Shown here: piece after piece, positions 1-5,203 of the stretch
Position numbering within the stretch: position 1 is the stretch's first letter
How the letters are laid out: the number at the start of each line of letters is the position of its first letter
NCBI GenBank assembly: GCA_013414725.1
Contig: CP058706.1
Location: forward strand, 1,431,129 to 1,436,495
Direction: 5' to 3'
DNA from: Coxiellaceae bacterium
GTDB taxonomy: Bacteria; Pseudomonadota; Gammaproteobacteria; GCA-013414725
Length of the DNA: 5,367 nt
The notes under the pieces: model-generated
Databases searched by the model: none
Seen by the model: the letters and a program-made list of their open reading frames with translations, nothing else
What the model was told of the DNA's origin: nothing
Position numbers and translations under genes: made by a program

Positions 1-702
1 GTACAAGCCGTTTCTAGTGAATTGGCTGGCGAAAGAATAGATATTATTTTATGGGATGATAATCCGGCACAACTCGTCATTAATGCAATGGCGCCAGCTG
101 AAGTGGCTTCTATTGTGGTAGACGAAACTACTAAGTCGATGGACATTGCTGTTCGTGAAGATCAATTGTCACAAGCGATTGGTCGTAGCGGTCAAAATGT
201 ACGGTTGGCCAGTGAATTGACCGGTTGGAAATTGAATGTCATGTCGGAATCAGAAGCGGAGCAAAAGAGCCAAACTGAGTCTGAAGCGTTGACTAAACAA
301 TTTGTTGAAAACCTAGATGTTGATGAAGACATTGCTTTAGCATTGATTCAAGCTGGTATCACCAGTCTGGAAGAAGTGGCCTATGTTGCTGAAGAAGAGT
401 TATTGGCTGTCGAAGGCTTTGATGAGGAAATTGTTGCAGAGTTGCGACGCCGTGCTAAAGAAGCATTGTTGACGCAAGAACTGACAGGACAACGTGGTGC
501 AGGCCCAGCTCAGGATTTATTAGAAATGGAAGGCATGACATCACAGTTAGCACAGGTTTTAGCAAAAAATGGCATTATCACACGTGAAGATTTGGCTGAA
601 CAATCCGTAGCAGATTTAGTTGATATTACGGATATTGACGAAGAAACTGCGGCTAAATTAATTATGACGGCGCGTGCGCCTTGGTTTGAAGAAAACGATT
701 GA
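1..702 (+). CDS. nusA: Transcription termination/antitermination factor NusA, C-terminal part (5' end outside window)
   Basis: NusA binds RNA polymerase and nascent RNA and modulates pausing, termination and antitermination. The frame is open from base 1, so this is the last 233 codons of a protein that is about 495 aa in E. coli. The start lies upstream; the TTG at 22 is an internal Leu codon, not a start. Seen in order: the end of the KH1 region ([15 protein letters not shown], then [19 protein letters not shown]), KH2 with the GRSG loop in [20 protein letters not shown] (about 94-240), a first acidic repeat/helix-hairpin-helix domain with [20 protein letters not shown] (about 289-470), and a second one with DLLEMEGM and [14 protein letters not shown] (about 514-690), ending in WFEEND. 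Two C-terminal AR domains are typical of gamma- and betaproteobacterial NusA; AR2 in E. coli contacts the RNA polymerase alpha subunit and autoinhibits RNA binding. The frame is undisturbed. It stands before infB as in most bacteria, but with a 221-bp gap. Confidence 0.97.
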   Translation, partial: VQAVSSELAGERIDIILWDDNPAQLVINAMAPAEVASIVVDETTKSMDIAVREDQLSQAIGRSGQNVRLASELTGWKLNVMSESEAEQKSQTESEALTKQFVENLDVDEDIALALIQAGITSLEEVAYVAEEELLAVEGFDEEIVAELRRRAKEALLTQELTGQRGAGPAQDLLEMEGMTSQLAQVLAKNGIITREDLAEQSVADLVDITDIDEETAAKLIMTARAPWFEEND

Positions 703-705
703 TTA

Positions 706-730
706 ACTGTTTCACTTAAAGCGAAGCAGT
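706..730 (+). repeat. Inverted repeat just after nusA, no T-run
   Basis: ACTGTTTC (706-713) can pair with GAAGCAGT (723-730): eight pairs including one G-T wobble, with a 9-nt loop. It starts 3 bases after the nusA stop. There is no following T-run and little GC, so I do not call it an intrinsic terminator. It could be a minor 3'-end or processing hairpin, or chance. Confidence 0.3.
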
Positions 731-783
731 GATTCGATGAAATTATTCAGTATAAGTCTGGATGTCGCGCAAATAGGTAATCC

Positions 784-812
784 TTGAGTTGAGGTTGAAT
801 AAAAGATATAAA
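784..812 (+). promoter_or_regulatory. Candidate sigma70-type promoter for infB
   Basis: TTGAGT (784-789, 4 of 6 consensus positions) and TATAAA (807-812, 5 of 6) are separated by exactly 17 bp, so transcription would start near 819. It lies about 110 bp before the infB start, in a spacer far longer than the roughly 20-bp nusA-infB gap of E. coli. It could supply IF2 and the downstream ribosome-assembly genes independently of the nusA transcript. It is a sequence match only. Confidence 0.5.
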
Positions 813-852
813 ACGCAGTTTACACAGATAAATGTATTCTTTGCGGTTTTTT
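810..852 (+). terminator. Weak terminator-like hairpin in the nusA-infB spacer
   Basis: AAAACGCAG (810-818) pairs with the 841-850 region (TTGCGGTTTT) with one bulged G. The T-run 847-852 forms its 3' side, and TACA (821-824) / TGTA (833-836) can form an inner stem. The GC core is only three to four pairs, so termination would be partial at best. It overlaps the -10 of the candidate promoter, so only transcripts reading in from nusA would contain the whole hairpin; RNAs started near 819 would lack its 5' arm. Confidence 0.3.
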
Positions 853-910
853 GTTCAATGAATCAATCCAAGATACTGGTTTCCATCTACTGACTAAATA
901 GTTATTAATA

Positions 911-918
911 GGGTGAGG
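911..918 (+). promoter_or_regulatory. Shine-Dalgarno sequence of infB
   Basis: GGGTGAGG ends five bases before the ATG at 924, supporting this start. The protein begins MAQVSVKQLAEKVG, the usual beginning of the IF2 N-terminal domain. Confidence 0.7.
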
Positions 919-1199
919 TATTTATGGCACAGGTCTCTGTTAAACAGTTGGCAGAAAAAGTGGGTATTACCACTAAACAACTGTTGGCCCATTTACAAGA
1001 AGCGGGTATCGCAGTGACTGAGCCTGATCAAGCCCTCACCGACTCCCAGCAAGAAATTCTATTGTCCCATCTTACACAATTAAAAGCTGGTCAAGGCAAT
1101 AAGCTCTCCTTAAAACGGCAACAAATCAGCAAAGAAGAGCTCAAGCTTGGTTCGCGTAAGGCCAGTGTGACTGTTAAAGTAAAGCGTAAGATATCTTTA

Positions 1200-1410
1200 C
1201 AACGCAAAGTAGAAGAACCTGTGCTCCCTGAACCTGAGCCAGAAGCACCGCCTGTGGTTGAAGAACCAGTGCTAGAAACACCTATAATGGAAACTGAACC
1301 CACAGCACCTGTATCTGAAAAGCCAGTCGTTGCTGAGCCTGAAACTGAAGTATTGCCAACTGAGCCAGAAGTGGAAACTACTGTCACTTCAGTCGCTGAA
1401 GAGAAACCAC
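1200..1410 (+). repeat. Glu/Pro/Val-rich linker of IF2 with short imperfect repeats
   Basis: Residues about 93-162 of IF2 are a low-complexity acidic tract. The unit VEEPVL occurs twice (1209-1226 and 1257-1274), with variants such as PEPEPE, METEP, VAEPETE and TEPEVE. Such linkers join the IF2 N-terminal domain to the conserved core and vary widely in length between species. The long minus-strand frame opposite it, rich in Ser/Gly/Thr, is only its shadow. Confidence 0.6.
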
Positions 1411-1578
1411 GTAAAGGCAAACATGAGCATCACGATAGCTATGAGCGCGAATTAGCTAAATATGAGCGCGAAGAATTACAAATGATTCCCGCTGCTGCGC
1501 GTCGTAAGAAAAAGAAAACTTCAGGCAAAGACAAAGAGCTGAAATCAGCAAAGTTAATGTCATTAGAGCATGGTTTTG

Positions 1579-1582
1579 AAAA
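1579..1582 (+). other. Frame disruption 1 in infB (A-run, one base short)
   Basis: Up to GGT TTT GAA the frame starting at 924 is right. After it the family sequence continues one frame back (AAA CCC AGC GCA CCC GTT). Five A's instead of the four seen at 1579-1582 would give GFEKPSAPVV without a break. The site as written, A AAC CCA, also has the X XXY YYZ form of a -1 ribosomal slippage heptamer, but with weak re-pairing of the AAC codon. Confidence 0.75.
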
Positions 1583-1646
1583 CCCAGCGCACCCGTTGTG
1601 CATGAAGTCGCTATTCCTGAAACCATCACCGTGGGTGATTTGGCAC

Positions 1647-1651
1647 AAAAA
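1647..1651 (+). other. Frame disruption 2 in infB (A-run, one base short)
   Basis: The middle frame gives GTG GGT GAT TTG GCA CAA and must then continue as AAA ATG TCA ATC AAA to match the family pattern LAxKM. That needs six A's after C1646, but only five are present (1647-1651). One lost A restores DLAQKMSIK. The change is in the same direction as disruption 1, so the two do not compensate. Confidence 0.8.
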
Positions 1652-3385
1652 TGTCAATCAAAGTCGCTGCTGTTATCAAAACAATGATGAATATGGGCAT
1701 GATGGCCACTATTAACCAAGTCATTGACCAAGAAACAGCAGCTATTGTCGTAGAAGAATTAGGCCACAAACCCAAACTGTTAAAAGAAAGCGAGCTGGAA
1801 GAAAGTTTGATGTCTGAATCGGGAGTGGTGCAGGGGCACCCGGTCCCACGGGCACCTGTAGTAACGATTATGGGCCACGTTGACCATGGTAAAACTTCGT
1901 TGCTTGACTATATTCGTCGTACCAAAGTGGTCAGCAGTGAGGCCGGCGGTATTACTCAGCATATCGGTGCTTACCACGTAGAAACACCCAAAGGCATGAT
2001 TACATTTTTAGATACACCTGGCCATGAAGCATTCACTGCAATGCGAGCCCGGGGTGCTAAGTCAACTGACATCGTGGTATTGGTCGTTGCGGCTGATGAT
2101 GGTGTAATGCCACAAACGATTGAAGCGATTCAGCATGCACGTGCTGCTAAAGTGCCCATAGTGGTTGCCGTTAATAAAATGGACAAGCCTGATGCTGATC
2201 CCGAACGTGTCAAAACCGAATTGTCGCACCATGGTGTAATCTCCGAGGCTTGGGGTGGTGATGCCATCTTCCAACCTATTTCAGCAAAAACGGGCCAAGG
2301 CATTGATGAATTGCTTGATGCCATTTTGTTGCAAGCCGAAGTACTGGAATTAAAAGCAGTAGCTGAAGGCCCAGCACGTGGGGTAGTCATTGAGTCACGC
2401 TTAGACAAAGGCCGTGGCCCAGTAGCGACGGTCTTAGTTCAAAGCGGCACCCTTAAGAAAGGGGATATATTATTGGCAGGCACTGAGTACGGTCGTGTCC
2501 GTGCCATGGTCGGTGATGATGGTCGCAATAAAGAGGAAGCAGGTCCTTCCATGCCAGTCGAAGTATTAGGACTGTCTGGAACGCCAAGTGCAGGCGATGA
2601 AGCCATTGTGGTTGCCAATGAGAGAAAAGCCCGTGAAGTTGCTTTGTTCCGACAAGGTAAATACAGGGATGTCAAACTAGCACGTGGCGTGGCGAAGTTA
2701 GAGAATATTTTTGAAAGAATGAACGAAGGCAAAATTAATGCGTTAAATATTGTCTTGAAAGCAGATGTGCAAGGTTCGGTGGAAGCAATTTCAGATGCAT
2801 TGACTAAGTTATCAACGGATGAAGTGAAAGTACAGTTGATTGCCAGCGGTGTTGGCGGTATTACCACTTCCGATATTAATCTTGCGTTAGCTTCCAATGC
2901 CATTGTTTTAGGCTTCAATGTACGTGCTGATGCTACGGCGCGTAAGTTAGCTGAAAATGAAGGCATTGATTTACGTTACTACAGCATTATTTACGACTTA
3001 ATTGACCAAGTGAAATCAGCCTTGAGTGGAATGTTGGCGCCAGAATATCAAGAACAAATTTTGGGTTTGGCAGAAATTCGCGAAGTGTTCCGTTCCTCAA
3101 AATGGGGCGCAATTGCTGGTTGTATGGTGGTAGAAGGAGTTGTGCGTCGTACTTCTCAAGTTCGAGTATTGCGTGATAATGTCGTTGTTTACAAAGGTCA
3201 GATTGAATCGCTGCGTCGTTTCAAAGATGATGCTAGTGAAGTCCGTTCTGGTATGGAATGTGGTATTGGTATCAAAGATTACAGCGACATTAAAGTTGGC
3301 GATCAGATTGAAGCTTATGAAGTAAAAATGGTAGCCAGAAAATTATAATGCTTAGTTAGCTGTATAAAAAGATTGGCTGGGTATT

Positions 3386-3390
3386 GGAGA
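3386..3390 (+). promoter_or_regulatory. Shine-Dalgarno sequence fixing the TTG start of rbfA
   Basis: GGAGA (3386-3390) lies seven bases before TTG at 3398. No in-frame ATG lies at a comparable distance, so the TTG is the best start. It lies in the 49-bp gap after infB, which has no visible terminator. Confidence 0.65.
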
Positions 3391-3400
3391 GAACGTTTTG

Positions 3401-3436
3401 TCACATTCACATTCACATTCACATTCACATTCACAT
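3401..3436 (+). repeat. Six perfect copies of hexamer TCACAT, encoding (Ser-His)6
   Basis: TCACAT is repeated six times without error directly after the TTG start, so RbfA begins M-(SH)6-RTERIADE. The unit is six bases, so copy-number changes would lengthen or shorten the tail without breaking the frame. RbfA in E. coli starts MAKEFGRPQRVAQEM, with no such tract as I recall it; the repeat occupies the flexible N-terminus before the first helix. Confidence 0.95.
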
Positions 3437-3577
3437 CGCACTGAGCGTATCGCTGATGAAATTCGGCGTGAATTGGCCAAGTTACTACTGCAAACCAGTC
3501 ACGATCCACGTTTTTCCCAGGTCACCATCACGGCTGCAGAAGTCTCCCGTGATTTATCAATTGCTAAAATATTTTTA

Positions 3578-3586
3578 CGCTTTCCG
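3578..3586 (+). other. Frame disruption 1 in rbfA (one base missing)
   Basis: The frame giving KIFLRF ends here, and the family sequence continues one frame back as GAT GCA GAG AAG. One base is missing beside the TTTCC stretch. Either CCC to CC (giving FPDAEK) or TTTT to TTT (giving FSDAEK) would explain it; I cannot decide which. Confidence 0.7.
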
Positions 3587-3635
3587 ATGCAGAGAAGCGG
3601 AACGAAGTCACTAAAGCATTAAATCACGCTACTGG

Positions 3636-3640
3636 TTTTT
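3636..3640 (+). other. Frame disruption 2 in rbfA (T-run before AGG)
   Basis: GGT TTT is followed by TAG in the incoming frame, while AGG CGT TGT TTG GCA continues the protein. Either two T's are missing (seven reduced to five, giving GFFRRCL) or one T is extra (GFRRCL). The family spacing GF-x-R, as in E. coli GFIRS, favours two missing bases. Confidence 0.65.
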
Positions 3641-3784
3641 AGGCGTTGTTTGGCAGATAATCTTAATTTACGTATCACACCCAAATTACGTTTTATCTAT
3701 GATGAAACAATCGAACGGGCTGATAAATTAAATAAATTATTAAACCAAGCTTTGCAAAATAAATCAGACCAACACTAGTTTTTT

Positions 3785-4700
3785 ATGAAAACAACTTCTA
3801 TTAAACGCACAGTCAACGGTGTTTTATTGCTTGATAAACCGAGTGGTTTCTCTTCAAATGCAGCTTTACAACAAATCAAACGTAGTTTTTCTGCACGTAA
3901 AGCGGGCCACACGGGTAGTCTGGATCCGCTTGCGAGTGGTATGTTGCCAATTTGTCTTGGCGAAGCCAGCAAATTTAGCCAAATTTTATTGGATGCTGAT
4001 AAAAAATATTTAGTGACAATGCGATTAGGCCAAAAGACAACCACTGGCGATGCTGAGGGAGAGATCATTGCAAGCCAACCCGTTCCTACATTAAATGCGG
4101 CGGAATTTACTGCTATTTTGCAGGAGTTTACTGGCGAAATCCAGCAAGTGCCACCCATGTATTCTGCTTTAAAAATGAATGGTCAGCCGTTATATCGATT
4201 GGCTCGTCAAGGCATTGAGGTGGAGCGTAAATCACGAAATATCACTATTTATTCGCTTAAGCTACTGGATTTATCGACAGATGCAGTCACTTTAGAAGTA
4301 CACTGCAGTAAAGGTACTTACATTCGCACTTTGGTGGAAGATATAGGTACATTCTTGGGATGTGGTGCTCATGTCATTTTTACGTCGTATTGCAGTAGCA
4401 ACATTTACTCAAGAACAAATGGTGTCATTGGAAGAACTAACTGCTTTAGCCACTGATTATGTGAGGCTTGATCAGTATTTATTACCGGTTGATGCGATGT
4501 TGATGGCATGGCCAGAATTGGTTTTATCAGATTCGTCCGCACTGCGCCTGTGTCATGGACAAACAGTCATCGTCAATTCACCAAACAATACCGGACTTGT
4601 TAGAATTAAACATGAAAATGGTCAATTTCTTGGTGTTGGTGAAATAGTGAATGCAAAATTGATACCCCTTCGTTTAATCAACTCTCACACAAATGCCTGA
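3785..4700 (+). pseudogene. truB: tRNA pseudouridine(55) synthase TruB, with one frame disruption
   Basis: TruB converts U55 in the T-loop of tRNAs to pseudouridine and also acts as a tRNA-folding chaperone. From ATG 3785 the protein reads [20 protein letters not shown], then [20 protein letters not shown] with catalytic Asp47 (codon 3923-3925; Asp48 in E. coli). Next come the active-site Tyr75 in [25 protein letters not shown] and [16 protein letters not shown], ending GCGAHVI. The frame then changes at the T-run 4377-4381 and continues as [20 protein letters not shown] to the C-terminal PUA-like part (TGLVRIKHENGQFLGVGEIV), stopping with TGA 4698-4700. Corrected length is about 305 aa, against 314 in E. 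coli. As written, the upstream frame stops at 4456, leaving the catalytic core but losing the C-terminal RNA-binding part. The start is six bases after the rbfA stop, with no clear Shine-Dalgarno sequence, suggesting translational coupling to rbfA. Confidence 0.93.
4377..4381 (+). other. Frame disruption in truB (T-run)
   Basis: GGT GCT CAT GTC ATT is followed by TTT ACG TCG in the incoming frame, but the family sequence needs LRR (TTA CGT CGT). Seven T's instead of five would give GAHVIFLRR, matching the spacing of E. coli GAHVIYLRR. One extra T (giving GAHVILRR) is the alternative. The local sequence TTTTTA is the same as at the second rbfA break. Confidence 0.75.
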
Positions 4701-4726
4701 AATTTTAATATGGGGTAGCGTAGTTC

Positions 4727-4764
4727 ATTTTTGCCGAAACCATGCTTACAATCTTGGCAAAAGT
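4727..4764 (+). repeat. Long-stem inverted repeat in the truB-rpsO spacer
   Basis: ATTTTTGCCGA (4727-4737) pairs with TTGGCAAAAGT (4754-4764): eleven pairs, two of them G-T, with a 16-nt loop. No T-run follows on either strand, so it is not a standard intrinsic terminator. It may be a truB 3'-end stabilising hairpin, and its right arm contains the TTGGCA -35-like hexamer. Confidence 0.45.
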
Positions 4765-4790
4765 CCCTGTTTCTATCCATCAGCTGAGAG

Positions 4791-4828
4791 TTACCGAAAA
4801 GTACGAAATAGGTCGCTATTATCGGTAA
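4791..4828 (+). repeat. Inverted repeat TTACCGA / TCGGTAA
   Basis: A perfect 7-bp inverted repeat, TTACCGA (4791-4797) and TCGGTAA (4822-4828), spans a 24-nt centre. The right arm overlaps the -10-like TATTAT. The wide centre makes a protein-binding site or long-loop hairpin possible, but nothing here identifies it. Confidence 0.35.
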
Positions 4829-4854
4829 ATTAAGGTAAAATGTGCAAAAATTTG

Positions 4855-4899
4855 CCTAAGTTCTGTCAATGACAGCGGTTCTTGGGTCGTTTAACTAAG
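4855..4899 (+). promoter_or_regulatory. rpsO leader with two competing hairpins, candidate S15 autoregulatory site
   Basis: Structure A: CCTAAG (4855-4860) pairs with CTTGGG (4881-4886), including one U-G pair next to C-G pairs. It encloses a perfect inner stem CTGTC/GACAG (4863-4867 with 4871-4875; loop AAT). Structure B: the same CTTGG (4881-4885) can instead pair with CTAAG (4895-4899; 9-nt loop), which ends just before the Shine-Dalgarno sequence. A and B exclude each other. E. coli S15 represses its own mRNA through a hairpin/pseudoknot switch at this position, and G-U next to G-C is part of the 16S rRNA site that S15 binds. The pairing is seen directly; the regulatory role is inferred. 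Confidence 0.45.
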
Positions 4900-4902
4900 T
4901 AG

Positions 4903-4907
4903 AGGAG
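4903..4907 (+). promoter_or_regulatory. Shine-Dalgarno sequence of rpsO
   Basis: AGGAG ends seven bases before ATG 4915, a strong site as expected for a ribosomal protein. It begins four bases after the leader hairpin arm ending at 4899. Confidence 0.8.
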
Positions 4908-4914
4908 TATTATC

Positions 4915-5184
4915 ATGTCATTATCAGCAGTAGAAAAAGCAGATATCGTTAAACAATATCAACGTGATTCCCATGATACCGGTTCTCCGGAAGTTCAGGT
5001 TGCCATTCTGACAACCCGCATTAATCAATTGACTGAACATTTCAAAATTCATCGCCATGACCACCATTCGCGCCGTGGTTTGTTGCGTTTAGTCAGTCAA
5101 CGCCGTAAGTTGTTGGATTATTTGCAAAAGAAAGATATTGAACGGTATCGAAAATTAATCGAACAACTCGGTTTACGCTATTAA
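4915..5184 (+). CDS. rpsO: 30S ribosomal protein S15
   Basis: S15 is a primary 16S rRNA-binding protein that contacts the central-domain three-way junction (helices 20-22) and starts assembly of the 30S platform; it also forms an intersubunit bridge. The ORF is intact and encodes 89 aa, the same length as in E. coli. It shows the family core: [13 protein letters not shown] (residues 21-33), [20 protein letters not shown] (48-67) and the C-terminal [15 protein letters not shown]. The rRNA-contact residues His42, Asp49 and Ser52 (counting Met) are all present. The ATG has a strong Shine-Dalgarno sequence. It follows truB after 214 bp and precedes pnp by only 19 bp, so rpsO and pnp are probably co-transcribed. 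The leader suggests feedback control by S15 itself. Confidence 0.98.
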   Translation: MSLSAVEKADIVKQYQRDSHDTGSPEVQVAILTTRINQLTEHFKIHRHDHHSRRGLLRLVSQRRKLLDYLQKKDIERYRKLIEQLGLRY

Positions 5185-5190
5185 ATAAAA

Positions 5191-5194
5191 GAGG
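5191..5194 (+). promoter_or_regulatory. Shine-Dalgarno sequence fixing the GTG start of pnp
   Basis: GAGG (5191-5194) lies nine bases before GTG 5204 and inside the 19-bp rpsO-pnp gap. No ATG is in frame nearby before the conserved sequence begins, so GTG is the likely start. Confidence 0.6.
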
Positions 5195-5203
5195 TTCTAG
5201 CAC

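Larger units (their letters stand above)
924..3348 (+). pseudogene. infB: Translation initiation factor IF-2, complete gene with two frame disruptions
   Basis: IF2 is the GTPase that brings initiator fMet-tRNA to the 30S subunit and promotes 50S joining. The gene reads in three frames. From 924 to 1580 it encodes the N-terminal domain (MAQVSVKQLAEKVGITTKQL), a Glu/Pro-rich linker and a Lys/Arg-rich stretch (RRKKKK). From about 1580 to 1650 a second frame gives [20 protein letters not shown] and then LAQ. From 1651 a third frame runs to TAA at 3346-3348. The G domain has G1 GHVDHGKT (1873-1896), switch [10 protein letters not shown] (from 1945), G3 DTPGH (2011-2025), G4 NKMD (2173-2184) and G5 SAK (2281-2289). 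Domains II-IV follow, with [13 protein letters not shown] and a conserved end containing [20 protein letters not shown]. Each shift is explained by one missing A in an A-run; the corrected protein is about 808 aa (890 in E. coli). As written, translation from 924 stops at 1715. The ATG at 1651 is an internal Met, not a convincing independent start. Conservation across both breaks argues that the protein is functional in the organism and that the breaks may be sequence errors. Confidence 0.93.
3398..3778 (+). pseudogene. rbfA: 30S ribosome-binding factor RbfA, with two frame disruptions
   Basis: RbfA is a small KH-fold protein that helps mature the 16S rRNA 5' end and assemble the 30S subunit, notably at low temperature. 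The first frame, from TTG 3398, gives a Ser-His repeat, then RTERIADEIRRELAKLLLQ, HDPRFSQVTITAAEVSRDLS and IAKIFLRF. These match the family signature of DPR, a V/T-I strand and SRDLSxAKxF. Around 3584-3586 it must shift to DAEKRNEVTKALNHATGF (3586-3639), where A-T-G is the AxG kink of the RbfA KH fold. In that frame a TAG follows at 3640. The original frame then resumes at 3641 with RRCLADNLNLRITPKLRFIY and ends with NKSDQH and TAG (3776-3778). The two shifts cancel in phase. Corrected length is 126-127 aa, against 133 in E. coli. As written, translation from 3398 stops at 3622. Identification is secure from both halves and from the infB-rbfA-truB order. Confidence 0.88.
4701..4914 (+). other. 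truB-rpsO spacer: inverted repeats and rpsO leader, no gene
   Basis: This 214-bp stretch has no convincing coding sequence on either strand. It holds three inverted repeats, listed separately, and the rpsO ribosome-binding site. In E. coli rpsO has its own promoter here, so one is expected, but no clean -35/-10 pair stands out. TTGGCA (4754-4759) is a good -35 match without a properly spaced -10. TATTAT (4817-4822) and TAAAAT (4836-4841) are good -10 matches with poor -35 partners. Confidence 0.5.

Noticed and set aside
706..730. nusA intrinsic terminator
   Set aside because: The stem is AT-rich and not followed by a T-run.
751..756. TATAAG as a second infB -10 box
   Set aside because: No TTG-like -35 lies 16-18 bp upstream; the 784-812 pair is much better.
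703..923. tRNA or small RNA gene in the nusA-infB spacer
   Set aside because: No tRNA T-loop (GTTCRANYC) or cloverleaf pattern was found, and no strong terminator closes a small RNA unit.
1091..1420. 109-codon minus-strand frame rich in Ser, Gly and Thr
   Set aside because: It is the complement of the Glu/Pro codons of the IF2 linker; it resembles no known protein and lies wholly inside infB.
2439..2966. 175-codon minus-strand frame opposite the IF2 core
   Set aside because: It overlaps the strongly conserved IF2 domains on the other strand, has no ribosome-binding context and resembles no family; it is a shadow frame.
3401..3436. Hexamer array as a CRISPR-like or iteron element
   Set aside because: Units are six bases with no spacers and are in frame within rbfA; a simple coding microsatellite explains it.
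3315..3509. Minus-strand frame with a Val-Asn repeat
   Set aside because: The repeat is the complement of the TCACAT hexamers; there is no other support for a gene.
3384..3614. Plus-strand frame with ATG at 3384 reading His-Ile repeats
   Set aside because: It reads the TCACAT repeat in another frame (HIHIHI) and lacks RbfA similarity; the TTG 3398 frame carries the conserved residues.
4362..4700. Separate 112-aa gene after truB
   Set aside because: From FLRR onward it is the C-terminal third of TruB, displaced by the T-run frame change; it is not an independent gene.
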